Assembly: GCA_009193035.1 (NCBI GenBank)
Contig: SWDT01000168.1
Coordinates: 124,001 to 188,000, forward strand
Direction: 5' to 3'
DNA length: 64,000 nt
From: Halicephalobus mephisto
Lineage: Eukaryota; Nematoda; Chromadorea; Rhabditida; Panagrolaimidae
The notes beneath the pieces were generated by a model. It saw nothing but the letters and a program-made list of their open reading frames with translations. It did not search any database and had not been told where the DNA came from. Position 1 is the stretch's first letter. The number at the start of each line of letters is the position of its first letter. Of this stretch, positions 32,736 through 45,500 are shown one piece after another. A program made the translations under genes and the position numbers.

Positions 32736-33159
32736 GTGAAATCATCCCATGCCATTGGGGGAACTGTAGAGACGAAAACAAGTCCCGATGAGAGAGGAAT
32801 AACCCGACAAGCTCAGCTATGCATCGAGTTTGTGCGTGAGTTTGCTTTGTGAAAGCTTTGGAACCAGTCCGGGAGCAGAATGACAATTCCGTGCAATGTG
32901 ATTACCGAAGGCGACCAAGTGAGACTGACTCCATAAATATGAAACCACCGCAGTTTTGCTGGAAAAGGGGACTTCAAAATTCGGCCTCTGAGAACAAGAA
33001 CAAAAAAGCAATGCAATTAAGCTTCGTTCAAGACTTTGTCCAGCCACGGATAATGAAGATTGCAAAGTTTTGGCTTTATTTTGCCGGAAATTGGGGAAGT
33101 AATTTTTTAAAAGGGACTTAAGTAAGATAAAATTAGTAACATCGGGATATTTTAGAATT

Positions 33160-33620
33160 CGGAACAAAGCTCTAAATCTTTTTAGAAAAGTTTTCAAAAT
33201 TTCGAAATTTCGAAATACGGTAATTTCCAGAATCGTCAAAAATCAGAAAAAAACCTGAAATTTTTTTAGAATTTCCCGGAAAAATTTAATTTTTCAAAAT
33301 TTAGAAATACGGTAAGTTTCAGAATCGTCAAAAATCAGAAAAAAACTTGAAATTTTTTTAGAATTTCCCGGAAAAATTCAATTTTTCAAAAGTTTCGAAA
33401 TACGGTAAGTTTCAAAATTATCCAAAATCAGAAAAAAATTTAAAATTTTTTTTAGAATTTCCCGGAAAAATTTAGAAATACGGTAGGTTCCAGAATCGTC
33501 AAAAATCAGAAAAAAAACGTGGATTTTTACGGGAAATTTTTTAATTTTTTTCAAAAATTTTAAGTTCTCAAAAATTTCGAAATACAGTAAGTTCCAAAAT
33601 CGTTCGAAATTTAGAGAAAT
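33160..33620. repeat. About 95-bp repeat with AATACGGTAAGTTTCAGAAT
   Basis: Five copies also holding CGTCAAAAATCAGAAAAAAA and GAATTTCCCGGAAAAAT. 33620-33880 is degenerate AT. Confidence 0.75.
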
Positions 33621-33879
33621 TTTTGAATTTTTCTAGAAAAGTTTTAAAGTTTTTTAAAGATTTAATATATATTAGAAGATTCTAGAATCGTCCAAAATCA
33701 GAAAAAAAATATTTAATTTCTCCAGAATTTTAATTTTAAAATTCAAAAAAATTTCATCTTTTCGGATTTTTTTGAATTTTATTAATTTTTACAAAATTTT
33801 ATGGAAATTTCTGAAAAATTTTAGGATTCATTATAAAATTCTGAAACCACCTAAAATTAAATTGCGGAAATTCGTGTCA

Positions 33880-34360
33880 AGACAGCTTCACAACAATTTC
33901 TATTTTAAATTTTAAGTAAATTCGAAATTTTAAATAAATTTAGAATTTCGATTTTTCCAATTCCTACTGTAACCCCGCTATTTCAGCTTCAGAATTATAC
34001 TTTTAAAATAATTTTAAAAATTTAATTACGAAATTGTTTCAACAAAAATTTTCAAAATTTTCTGCCAAATTCTAAAAACTCAAAAAACCACTTTTTTAAA
34101 AATATTTTTTAATTTTAAATAAATTTAGAATTTCGATTTTTCCAATTCCTACTGTAACCCCGCTATTTCAGCTTCAGAATTATAGTTTTAAAATAATTTT
34201 AAAAATTTAATTACGAAATTGTCTCGAGAAAAATTTTCGAAATTTTCTGCCGAATTCTAAAAACTCAAAAAACCACTTTTTTGAAAATATTTTTTAATTT
34301 TAAATAAATTTAGAATTTCGATTTTTTCAACTCCTACCGTAACCCCGCTATCTCGGTTCC
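33880..34360. repeat. About 180-bp tandem repeat with CCTACTGTAACCCCGCTATT
   Basis: Two and a half near-identical copies, each with TAAATTTAGAATTTCGATTT and AATTACGAAATTGT. Confidence 0.85.
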
Positions 34361-35705
34361 ACAAATCCTATAAAACAAGGAAATGACAGCCATAGGCAAA
34401 GTTGGAAAGCCAGATTAATTAAACCTCGCTTTTCTGTCTTTGCTTTTCAATCTTCACTTTTCCGGAAATTTGTCAACAAAACTTTAGTTTTCATAAAAAA
34501 TTCAGCAAATTCGTGTCAATGATTTTCGCTTGAAAGCGCGGTAAATCAAACGACCAAAAAGGGAACCGAGACTTGGAAATAAGGACGTCAAAACTGTCCA
34601 ACTTGCTCATCTGGATTCTCAAAACCCCGAAAATGATGATTGATGAAAGTCCCTGAATTTTATATTTTTTTAAATAAAAGGGAAAATTTCTCTTAAAAAA
34701 TTTAATTTTTAAACAAAATTTTAAAAAAATTAAATCTTTAAAATTTAAAAACTTAATTTACAGAGAAAATTAAAAAATTAAATTTTTTAAATAAAAGTTA
34801 AAATTTAATTTTTTAAAATAAAAATAAAAATTTATTTTTTAAATAAAAATAAAAATTTATTTTTTAAATAAAAATAAAAAATTTAATTTACAAAAAAAAT
34901 TAAAAAATTTAATTTTTTAAATAAAAGTTAAAATTTAATTTTTTAAAATAAAAGTTAAAATTTATATTTAAAAAAAAATAAAAATTTATATTTTAAAAAA
35001 AAATAAAAATTTATTTTTTAAAAAAGAATGAAAATTTAATTTTTTTAAATAAAAGTTAAAATTTATATTTTAAAAAAAAATAAAAATTTAATTTTTTTAA
35101 TAAAAATAAAAAATTTATTTTTTTTATAAAAATAAAAATTTAATTTTTTAAGTAAAAGTTAAAATTTATATTTTTTTAGATTTTTCAATTTTTTTTACAA
35201 AAAAAATCTCATCAAATTTTCTTAAATTTAATAAAAAATAGTGTACGAGATTGAAGGAGGTTCATGAGAGATGAATGAAGTCTGACCCAACTGGGAAATC
35301 AGTTTTCATTTTCGTGAGCCAATCTCAAAAGCCCGTTTTTCCACAACACCACTAGGTACAGCTGCTTCGGAATGCATTCAACCAGACAAATTTTCGGGAT
35401 GCGCGAATCAATCATTACTTTCCAAAATCCACTTTAGGGACTATTTCTGGTTTGGAAGGGATTTTCTTATAAAAAATTAAAACAATATAAAAATAAATAA
35501 AATAAGTAAAATAAAAACCAAAAAATAAATTAACACAAAAGTAGAAAAATTTTAAAATTAAATAATTCTAAAAATTTTAAATTAAATAATTCTAAAAATT
35601 TTAAATTAAACAATTCTAAAAATTTTAAATTAAATTAATTCTAAAAATCTTTAAAAATTAAAAACTCAGAAATTCTAAAAACCTTCAAAACTCCATTACC
35701 GTATA
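34361..35705. other. Intergenic spacer upstream of the GPATCH1 3' end
   Basis: 34361-34640 and 35240-35470 are single copy with no supported gene. 34640-35220 is AAAATAAAAATTTATTTTTT low complexity, and 35520-35690 holds short AATTCTAAAAATTTTAAATT repeats. Confidence 0.5.
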
Positions 35706-35706
35706 T

Positions 35707-35712
35707 TTTATT
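35707..35712 (-). terminator. Poly(A) signal of GPATCH1
   Basis: TTTATT on the plus strand (AATAAA on the minus) 52 bp beyond the stop codon. Confidence 0.55.
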
Positions 35713-35763
35713 GAAATATTTAATTTCCAAAAATATAAAAAATACAAAATATCCATTACCCGT

Positions 35764-38700
35764 TCAATAAACATCAACAATGGAGGATTCTGAATCGGAT
35801 TTCCTTCTCTTTTTCTTCTTTTTTTTACTAGAAGTTTTATCTTTTTTGTGTTTCTTATCTCTATGTTTTTTATGAATTCTGTGGTCTTTCTTACGGTCTT
35901 TTTTTCGATCTTTCTTATGTTTCTTCCTAGAATGTCTATCATCAGAATCGATCGAAGATTCACTTTCTGAGGATAGTTCTTTTTTGTATTTCTTCTTTTC
36001 CTTCTTTTTAGAACGTCTATCATCAGAATCACCCAATGATACAGATCTATCACTTCTTGAAGTTATTTCTTTCTTCTTTTCCTTCTTTTTAGAACGTCTA
36101 TCATCAGAATCACTTGACAATGAAGATCTATCACCTCTTAAAACTACTTCTTTCTTCTTTTCCTTCTTCTTAGAACGTCTCTCATCAGAATCACTTGACA
36201 GTGAAGATCTATCACCTTTTAAAACTACTTCTTTCTTCTTTTCCTTCTTCTTAGAACGCTTATCATCAGAATCACTCAATGATACAGATCTACCACTTCT
36301 TGAAGTTATTTCTCTCTTCTTTTTAGAACGTCTATCAGAATCACTTAACAATTTTCCACCTCTTGAAACTACTTCTTTTTTCTTTTTAGAGTACTTCTCA
36401 TCAAAATCACTTGACGATGAAGATCTATCACTTCCCGAAACTACTTCCTTTTTTATTTTCGATTTCGATCCACCTTTATCCTTCTTTCCAGAAACTTCTT
36501 CCATCGCAAGATCAAAAAACGACCTAAAATATATTCATCATCATTATTTTCCATTTCATCCAAACCTGTGTTCTGATTCCTTCTGAGATTTTACAGACCT
36601 AACTTCTGGCGATTTTTCTTTCACATTTTTTTGTGATTCTTTTTTTGCCATTTCTTCCAATTTTTCTCCTTCTTTTATTTCTTCTTCCGTAGTTCCAAAT
36701 ACTTCATTCATCAATTCAAAAAATTTAAATAAAGGTTCCGGTTCTGTTGATTCTTCTATTTTAACTTTTTTTTCTTCTTTTTCCTCTGGAAATTTCCTCG
36801 GACCCCTCATTGCTACCTCATTCTCCAGTTCCGTCATAGTAAATTCCTTGTTATTTTTCACTTTCCGTTCAGCTCCAGGAATTCCTTCAAGATCAGAATA
36901 AGGAAAAGGATCCGGAACATTTAATCTTTTACATAGTCGTTTTGCCGGATGCCATTCAAGTTTCACAAAAGGTTCTATTCGTTTCTAAAAATAAAAAATA
37001 TTAAAAAAACAAACTATTAAAAAGTAGAAAATTTAAAAAATATTAAAATTTCTAAATTATAAAAAATCAAAAAAATTTTTAAAAAAATAAAAATTTAAAC
37101 TTACAGTTTCCTTTACCGTATCCGTTAAAGTTTCTTCAGTACTAACAAATTTAGATTTAAATTTATTCATCAAAGCTTGACCAAAATCCCCTTTATATAG
37201 TGGTTCTTTTCTTTCCCTGATATCTGGCAAAAGATACCTGAGTTCCTGAGGAACTGCATTTTGAAATTCCTGTTCTTCAACCTGCCATTGTTCTATCGGC
37301 ATTCCTGGAGGTTTCCCACAAGGCACTCCTAAAAAATAAAGTAATTAAAAAACCAGCAACAAAACTATCGATTTAAAAAATTAGTTTTAATTGAAAATTT
37401 TCAATTTTTAAAGTCAGCTCAAAAACGATTTAAAATTTAAAAATAAATTTAAAATTTAAAAATAGATTTAAAATTTAAAAATATATTTAAAATTTAAAAT
37501 TGTTAAAAAAATTTAAAATAAATTCAAAAGTTCAAAAATCGTTTAAAAATAGATTCAAAAATTTAAAATTAATCCAAACTAAATTCAAATTTAAATTCAA
37601 AAAACCTAAATCTACAACTATCAACAAAAAAAACTTACCTCTTTTCAGACATTGTAGATACTTATGAAATCTATATGATTTTTCTTCATCTTTTTCAATA
37701 AAAGGATCATGAATTTTATAATTTTTTCCGACTTCTTCTGACTTTTTTTCTCTTTCTTCTGCAATTCTTCTTGCTTGTTTTAATTTTTCTCTATCATCAG
37801 TTGTCAACATATTCAAAACAGAAACATTAGTCTCTCCCAAAATCATAGCTCTCTGAAGAACAGTCATATCTTTTCCGTAATTTCTAATCGTCGATGGAAG
37901 TTTCGATGAATCAAAAGGAATAGGAACATGTCTAGCTCTAAAATTCGAAGGAACGACGATGGATAAATGAGGAGGTCGTTTTCTTTCTTGTTTTGCTTTC
38001 ACAAATACCGTATTATCTGGAAGTAATTTAAATAAAAAATCACGTCATTATGAAAATCAAAAATAAAAATTTTTAGCAAATTATTCTACTGTGAATTTCC
38101 ATGTTTAAAGAACTAAAGTAGCCTAAAATTTCGGTTTTACGACCTTATACAACTTCGGATTTTCCAGAAATACACTTTTCTTAGAGGTACAGCTTTTGAT
38201 TAGAGTTCTGTGGAACATTAGGTTCTACTTATTCTCAAAAATTAAAAATTACGTATGAAATCATTAACGAACGTCCTAAAAACCATAATTAACACTAAAA
38301 CACCTCATCGGAAACAAGCTACTTTGCTTATTGATTAATGAAACTCACAGACATCGCTGTTTGTGCTTGTTGCAGATCTCCTGGCCATGGGATCAACATC
38401 GGCTTTGCCCAATTCGAAGTTGTACTTTGACATGTCCTCTGTTCCATATATGTCTTCATCGGAATCCTCGTAAACACCGACTCCGAAGGCGTCTCCTCTC
38501 TTGGTTTTTTCATCGACTTGAGGAATACTACTATATCCACCAGTCAATCCTTTCAGAGGCTGATATCCGAGACCGTGATCGTTTTCTTTGCAAGTGAAAT
38601 AAACAGGAGGAATATCTTCCGGAATAAACTCAAATCCTTTGGCATATTCTTCGGCTTCCTCAACAGCAGATTTGTCAAATCGGGTTTTCTTTCCTCTGGC

Positions 38701-39431
38701 TCTAGATTCAATAACTCGCTGAATTTCCAACTGTCTTCGGGTCAACGGGGCTCCAATCCCTTTACCTTCACGATATCCTAGTTTTTTCATAATCTTTAGA
38801 CCTATAGAGTCGCTGAAAAGAAAAATTAATATATAAAATGCAATTGAAAACAAAGATTAATATATAGAACGTAATTAAAAATAAAGATTGATATATCAAA
38901 TATGGTTGAAAATTAAAATCGATATATAGAATAGGAATTAAAAGTAAAACGAACCTGGTTTGCTTATTGGAGACCTTGAAGAGATCATCCAAAGCCCCGG
39001 AAACCACACTCGGCCGATCCCAAACGGCCATTCCTAGATCAGCTTTTCCTCTATTTACTGCATATTTCTTGTTCACGTGGAATTCTCTGCTTGCAATACC
39101 GAATTCTCCCAAATCTTCTTCATCCATGAAGTCCTCAGGTCTGTATTGTTTGATCTCGGCCCGGCTGTCCCTGGAGGACTTGAAAGTTTGCGGAACCCAT
39201 CCATGTTTGGATCCTACTGTATTGAAATATCCAGCGGAAAATCCACCCGTGAAAGCTCCATGGAACCGTCTTCTGCCTCTTTCGTCAGTTACGACTTCTT
39301 CGTGGATTTTTTTCGGTTTTTTCTTCACCGGACCGTCTGAAAATTGAAATTTTGCAAATTTTTATATAAAAATCCTTACCTTCGTCCTCAAGAGCTTCGA
39401 AAGCAGTGCCGTAGAGTTCTGGTTTGGGCAT
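35764..39431 (-). CDS. GPATCH1: GPATCH1 homolog (G-patch spliceosomal protein)
   Basis: Seven exons (minus order): 39431-39380, 39336-38955, 38812-38349, 38016-37639, 37328-37105, 36984-36566, 36523-35764; 892 residues, close to the human length. The N-terminal block RRFHGAFTGGFSAGYFNTVG and the following DEEDLGEFGIA are family signatures. The G-patch lies at about 145-190 (SIGLKIMKKLGYREGKGIG). FGVGVYEDSDEDIYGTE, ILGETNVSVLNML and EWHPAKRLCKRLNVPDPFP also match human GPATCH1. The C-terminus is a Lys/Asp/Ser-rich tail with about six tandem copies of a 25-28 residue SDSDDRRSKKKEKKKE unit, ending in a KKHKKDRKKDRKKD basic stretch. The family works with DEAH helicase DHX35 in the spliceosome; a nuclear splicing role is inferred. 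The phase-1 donor GTGAGT at 38348 was preferred to GTCTGT because only it joins in frame. Confidence 0.94.
36000..36480 (-). repeat. Coding minisatellite in GPATCH1 exon 7
   Basis: About six copies of an 80-84 bp unit (plus strand TTTTTAGAACGTCTATCATC) encode the SDSD-RRSKKKEKKKE repeats. Unit length is a multiple of three or the frame is kept. The repeat also opens a 200-codon frame on the plus strand, which is a shadow. Confidence 0.85.
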
Positions 39432-39779
39432 CTAGAAGTAGTTACATGAAAAAAGAAAAATAAAATCCAGATATTCGTTCATCAACAAGTTTCGAAAAGT
39501 TGAAGAAATCTGGAGCAGAACGAGGAACACAACGCCAAAGTCGGTCTTGACCATGTTCAATTTCGTAAAAATTTTGAATTTTCAAAAATCTTCCAAAATT
39601 TAACTAAAGATTCCGATATATTTCAAAATTTTACAGAATTCTGGGGTCTTCAGGGAAATTTTAAAAGTTTTTGGACAAGTGCAGATTCCAGGGAAAGTTG
39701 CTAGGGTTTCCTAAAACCTTATGGAAGTTTCTGAAGTCCTCTAGAACCTCTTAGAAGTCTTCGAAACATTCTAGAATTC
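39432..39779. other. Spacer between GPATCH1 and the small membrane-protein gene
   Basis: Single-copy near the GPATCH1 start, then degenerate TTCTGAAGTCCTCTAGAACC-like repeats. No clear promoter motif. Confidence 0.4.
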
Positions 39780-40300
39780 AAAAGAAACTTCCAGAACATC
39801 GATTTTCAGACGATTTTGTAAAGAAATTTTAACTTTTGCATATATGAAATTAGAACTTTCTTGAATTTCCTGAATCCGATATAGTTTTCTGGGACATCGG
39901 CTTCCAGAAAATTCATATCGAAGTAATTTTGTAAAGAAATTTTAACTTTTGCATATATGAAATTAGAACTTTCTTGAATTTCCTGAATCCGATATAGTTT
40001 TCTGGAGTCATCTAGGACATCCGGCTTCCAGAAGATACTGAACAATTCATATCGAAGTAATTTTGTAAAGAAATTTTAACATTTGCATATATGAAATTGG
40101 GACTTTTTAGAATTTCCTGAATCCGATATAGTTTTCTGGGACATCGGCTTTTAGAAGATACTGAAGAATTCATATCGAAGTAATTTTGTAAAGAAATTTT
40201 AACATTCGCATATATGAAATTAGAACTTTCTTGGATTTCCTGAATCCGATATAGTTTTCTGGGACATCGGCTTCCAGAAGATTCTAGAAAATTCGTCTCG
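39780..40300. repeat. About 115-bp tandem repeat with TTGCATATATGAAATT
   Basis: Four to five near-identical copies holding GTAATTTTGTAAAGAAATTT, GCATATATGAAATTAGAACT and CCTGAATCCGATATAGTTTT. Confidence 0.88.
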
Positions 40301-40347
40301 AAACAATTGATAATTTTTTATATTATTTCACTTTTCCTTATGTTCTA

Positions 40348-40353
40348 TTTATT
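40348..40353 (-). terminator. Poly(A) signal of the small membrane-protein gene
   Basis: TTTATT on the plus strand, 61 bp beyond the stop codon at 40414. Confidence 0.5.
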
Positions 40354-40413
40354 ACTGTATTTACTACCGATCCAAATCAAAGCTCTTTGGGGTGGAAACA
40401 TTTAAAATATGTT

Positions 40414-41582
40414 TTAAGCAAATTCGATATTAGTAGAACCCATGTTTCTGAGGTTACTGCCATTTATCGATTTTGAGAAACTTGATCTTTTATCCGGATC
40501 AGATGGCTTATGGAGGTCCACTGTCTGAAAAAAAATATTTAATTTTCAAGAATATTATATTTTTTTTAATTTAAAAAAAATTTTTTAAAATCAAAAATAT
40601 TTTTTTTAAAATCAAAAAAATTTTAAATTAGAAATAATAAAAATTTACTTTTTTGTATCCTAGAAGAGATCTGGCTTCTTTCGATCTGACGGACTCATCT
40701 CCATCTTGAACGATGGCTACTGTAAGGGCTAACATTCCGAGTAATCTGAAAATCCCCACATAATATAAAAAACAAATTTTCAAAGATAGTTACTCAAAAA
40801 ATGCAATTTTAATCAAAATTGGATATTATCCAAATTTTTACTGCAACTATTTTCGGATAGTGACTAAAGTAATCAAATTTGAATTCGAAATAAACACTAT
40901 CCTCCAACTTTACTGGAGCTGTTTTTGAATAGTGATTTCAACAGCTCCAATGAGTTTCTGGGATAGTGACTGGAAAGATGAAATTTTAACCAAAAATAGA
41001 CACTATCCAGATTTTTATTGAAGCTGATTTTGGATAGTGACTGGAAAGATCTAATTTGAGTCAAAACGTAGACACTATCCAAATCTTCATTGAAGCTGAT
41101 TTTGGATAGTGACTGAAATATCGTGATTTTAGTTAACAGTAGACACTATCCAAATTTTCACTAACGCTATTTTTTTAATAGTAATTTCAACAGCTCCAAT
41201 GAGTTTCAAGGATAGTGACTAAAAATTTTCCATTTTAACCAGAAGTAGACACTATCCTCTAACTTTATTGGAGCTGTTTTTTAATAGTGATTTCAACAGC
41301 TCCAATGAGTTTCAAAAATAATGTTCAAAAAATTCCAAATTGAACTAAAAATAAACATCTCCATTATTAAAATTATTTTTGAATAGTGACTTTATTTAAA
41401 AAATCCAATAATAGTAACTAAATTTTAAAAAATTCGATTTTTTTATTTTTTATTTTCGCGAATTTTTAAAAATTCCGTTTTTTTATTTTTTACAATTACA
41501 ATTTTAATCGATAAAAAACTCACCCGATAATTGTGAAAAAAAATGGTTGATTAAATCCCAAAGATGACAAAAATGCTCCCAT
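40414..41582 (-). CDS. Small single-pass membrane protein, 88 residues, family not recognised
   Basis: Three exons (minus order): 41582-41524, 40745-40649, 40524-40414. All are below 115 bp, so the gene is invisible to a simple ORF search. Splice signals are strong (GTGAGT donor, TTTTCAG and TTTTTTTCAG acceptors), phases agree, and a poly(A) signal follows. The product starts MGAFLSSLGFNQPFFFTII and continues with a hydrophobic helix (about 14-32, ending LTVAIVQ), then a charged segment DGDESVRSKEARSLLGYKK, then a Ser/Asn-rich tail ending NIEFA. One transmembrane segment with a cytosolic or lumenal tail is likely; no signal cleavage site is obvious. I do not recognise the family. Intron 1 carries foldback array copy 7. 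No AG lies close upstream of the ATG, so trans-splicing is not indicated. Confidence 0.72.
40795..41400. repeat. GGATAGTGAC foldback array, copy 7 (intron of the small gene)
   Basis: Alternating GACACTATCC and GGATAGTGAC blocks with TTGGAGCTG and CAGCTCCAATGAG spacers in both orientations. Confidence 0.9.
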
Positions 41583-41955
41583 TTTTAAAATAAAAAAAAT
41601 TATTTACAAATCATTCGAATTTTGAATAATCAACTTTAGGACCTAAGGCATCAGGATACAAAGCAAACAATCTATTTCTTTCGAAGCCGGGACAAATCTT
41701 TCTTTTTTCACAAATGCGGCCGAAATTGAAGTTGGCAGTCGAGTCAGCGGGACGGCTGTTGCGTCTCGAAATCCAATAAACTAACTCCGACCGCTTTTTG
41801 GATTCATAAAAAATTCATTATTTTATTGCAATCGTAACTACTATTTTTAAAAAAGTAATTATTAATTAAATTACCGCTTTTTGGATTCATGAAAAATTCA
41901 TTATTTTATTGCAAATATAATTACTATTTTAAAAAAGTAATTATTAATTAAATAA
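41583..41955. other. Intergenic region upstream of the small gene
   Basis: 41630-41790 is single copy and GC-richer; then a direct duplication of ACCGCTTTTTGGATTCATRA plus AAAATTCATTATTTTATTGC (41790 and 41872). Confidence 0.5.
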
Positions 41956-41959
41956 AAGC

Positions 41960-42575
41960 AACAATCACTGTACAAAAAATAGTAATTACTGTATTTAAAA
42001 AAGGATTACTTTATAAAAAATCAATAATTACTGTAAAACTAAAAAGTAGTAATTACAGCATAGATAAACACAGTAATTACTGTATAGCAAAATGACAATT
42101 ACTGTAGAATTAAAAATAGCAATTACTGTAGGACTAAAATACAGTAGTTACCGTATGACTAAGAATAGTAATTCCTATTTTTTTAAAATACAGTAATTAC
42201 TGTATAACAAAATAACAATTACTGTAGGACTAGAATATAGTAATTACTGTATGACTAAGAATAGTAATCCTTACTTCTTAAAATACAGTAATTACTGTAT
42301 AAATAACAACTGTAATTTTTATTCTTTAAAAACAGTAATTACTCCATAGTAAAACAAGAATTACCATATGACTAAAAATGCGGCAATTACTGTAGAACTA
42401 ACAACAGTAATTCCTATTTTTAAAATACAGTAATTATTAATTTAAATAAAATCAACAATTACGGTGTGACTAAAAAGTATTAATTACCGTACCACTGACA
42501 GTAATCCCCATTTTTAATTACACAATAATTCCTATTTTTAAAAATACAGTAATTACATAAAAATCATTGTTACCG
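41960..42575. repeat. AATTACTGTA/TACAGTAATT array
   Basis: More than twenty copies of TAATTACTGTA, many as the near-palindrome TACAGTAATTACTGTA, spaced irregularly by 10-30 bp. Confidence 0.88.
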
Positions 42576-42596
42576 TATGACTAGATATTAAGTTTT

Positions 42597-45500
42597 TTAT
42601 AAATCCTTCGAAATGCTGAGAAAAATGTTTTTTGCGATTTCGGGTGTCATGTGGTTCGGGATCCAGAAGAGGGGAAAAATGAAATTGAGCCACCAACGAC
42701 GTCCGAAGACCAGAGCTAATCGTTCTGACCAGTTTTCTCCATCAGATTCCAAGTGGTCCTTCAAGCGACCGACGTGATAATCGTGCATGGTGTAGCCTTC
42801 AAGAGTGTAGAATATCTAAAAATCAACCACATTATTATAAAAATAAAAACGAAAATTTCCTAAAAAGTAGTTTCGACGGGAATTTTCCAGTCAAGACCTG
42901 TTAGGACAGAGAAGTAAACTACAAAGAAAGAACTTGAAGAGATAGCCTGAATATCAGGGAACGAGGGATACTGTAGGGGATGAATGAGACTTTTGAGTGT
43001 AGTTGTGTAGGGAATATATGAATTTTATCTGTTTTATTGTTCGAGTAAAGATTGTTAATATATTTCTGGTTTCTATTTTAGCAGTTAGTTTGTCATCAAT
43101 ATAATCTGATCAACTATTAGATCGTTGTTGAGACAGAAACTAGACTAGAAAGAGAGGACCTGAAGCAATAGCCTGAAAATCAGGGGAGTGTGGAGTACTG
43201 TAGGGCTTGAATGAAGTTCTCGGTTGTAGTTGTGTAGGGAATATATGAATTTTATCTGTTTTATTGTTCGAGTAAATATTATTACTATACTTCTAGTTTC
43301 TACTTTAACAGTTAGTTTGTCATCAATATAGTCAGATTTATTAGTAGATCGTTGTTGAAACAGAAACTAGACTAGAAAGAAAGGACCTGAAGCGATAGCC
43401 TGAAGATCAGGGAGTGAGGAATACTGTACGGCTTGAGTGAGATTATTGGTTGTAGTTATGTGGGGAATATACAATAATTGTATTTTATTCCTCTAGTAAA
43501 TATTATTACTATACTTCTAGTTTCTATTTTAACAGTTAGTTTGTCATCAATATAATCTGATCTATTATTAGATTACTATTAGGACATAAACTAAACTAGA
43601 AAAGACTTAAAAAGATAGCCTGAAAATCAGGGAGTGTGGAATACTGTAGGACTTGAGTGAGATTATTATTTACATTGTATGGGAATATGTATAAATTACA
43701 TCTGTCTTATTCTTCTAGTAAAGATCAATATGCTTTCGTTCGCAATTCTAACAAGACCGAAATTGAAAAATTTAATGTTTTGGCAGGAAGATAATCATAG
43801 CTCTATTATGAAAAACAAATTTTTTTACAAAATAGATTTAAAAATTCCTAAAACTTTCGAAAAATCAAAATAAGCTAAAATTCCGGTTTTGGATGTTATA
43901 GTTATGATTTATTTTTTAGAATTGTGTAGTTTATAGTTTTAGAACCTTCTGAATTAAAGCACACTAGATATATAGCCCCTTTTTCCATCGTTTGGGATTA
44001 ATTTTCATATATGAAATTACCAGAATTTAAAATAAGCTAAAATTCCGGTTTTTGATGTTATAGTTATGATTTATTTTTTAGAATTATGCGTAGTTTATAG
44101 TTTTAGAATCTTCTGAATTAAAGCACACTAGATATATAGCCCCTTTTTCCATCGTTTAGGATTAATTTTCATATATGAAATTACTACTAAAAGTCTTAAC
44201 CACCACCCAAGCACCGTATTGAAATAAATCATTTTTCGTTATTTAAAAACTCAAAAATCCTACCTGAAATCCAAAAAATCCCAGAGCTCCAAATCCAGAA
44301 CTGAAAGCCATGCTGAAGACGATTGCGATCATCATATTGAAAGCCGATTCATATCCAAAAATCCATCTAACAATTGCAATAGGCCCGATGTAAGTAAACC
44401 ATCCAAATGGAAACCAAGGATTAACAAATTCGTTAAGATAAGTAAACAAGTACGAACATCCATAAAAAGCACCAATTGAAGCCCAAAAAAGAAAAACAAT
44501 AAAATATCGTTGATTTGCGAGTCCAACACATCCCCCTGTCAAAAAACAATGATGATCTTTCCTGAGGACGCAAATCCTACACAACGGACAATGATGACAT
44601 CGTCTGGGAGTAATAGTGTTACATTGGGAGCAATATTTCGTCGTAGGAGTGTCTTTCGGGCTCACTTCAACAGCTTCATCGTCGTATCTACCAAGAATAG
44701 GATCTCTGAAAACTTGGATTTATTTTTATATAAAAACATTAATTTTTATGAAAGTAATAAAATCAATTCCTATAAAAAATTAACTTTTAAATAGAAATTA
44801 AGGTTTATTTTTAAATAAAAATAGTTATTTATATGTAAAAATAAAGTCTATTTTCATATATAAAAATATGAAGATCAATGACAGTTTTTATATTTGATTT
44901 CCATATGTAAAAGTTGGTTTTTATAAAAAGTTAACTTTTATATAAAAAAGTTGATTTCTATAAAAAATTAACTTTCATTTATAAAAATAAATTCCCCTGT
45001 AAAAATTATCATTAATTACCAAGTTTTTTATATAGTTAACTTTTATATTAAAAAGTTGATTTCTATAAAAAATTAACTTTCATTTATAAAAATAAATTTC
45101 CATATAAAAATTACCATTAATTACCATGTTTTTTATATAGTTAATTTCCACATGAAAAATAAAGTTAATTTTTATATAAAAACTAATTTCTGCATAAAAA
45201 TGTTATTAATATTCGTATTTTCATCTGATTATTTTTTGCCCAAAGGACATGATAGAAGTAGGCTCGAAACCAGAAATGACACAACACCGAGCGGTTTGGA
45301 GAGCCAGACTCAAAAAACCCAACTCCTGAACAGGAAAAACGGGTCGAAGAAGCAGATTTTTTGTCCAAAATAATTTCCTCATAAAACAGAAACTGACCTG
45401 TAGTCCAGCCTCGCGAACGGAGCAGGAGGATTCTGCAGACTTTCCGAACTTCTAGAATCCATAATCAACGTCTGTCTTTCTGGTTCTCTTTCGTTCCTTT

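Noticed and set aside
32646..33121. Two plus-strand frames downstream of pag-3
   Set aside because: One covers the 120-bp duplication; neither has acceptor/donor context or family resemblance.
35984..36586. 200-codon plus-strand open frame rich in FFFSFFLERLSSES
   Set aside because: Antisense shadow of the Lys/Ser repeats in GPATCH1 exon 7.
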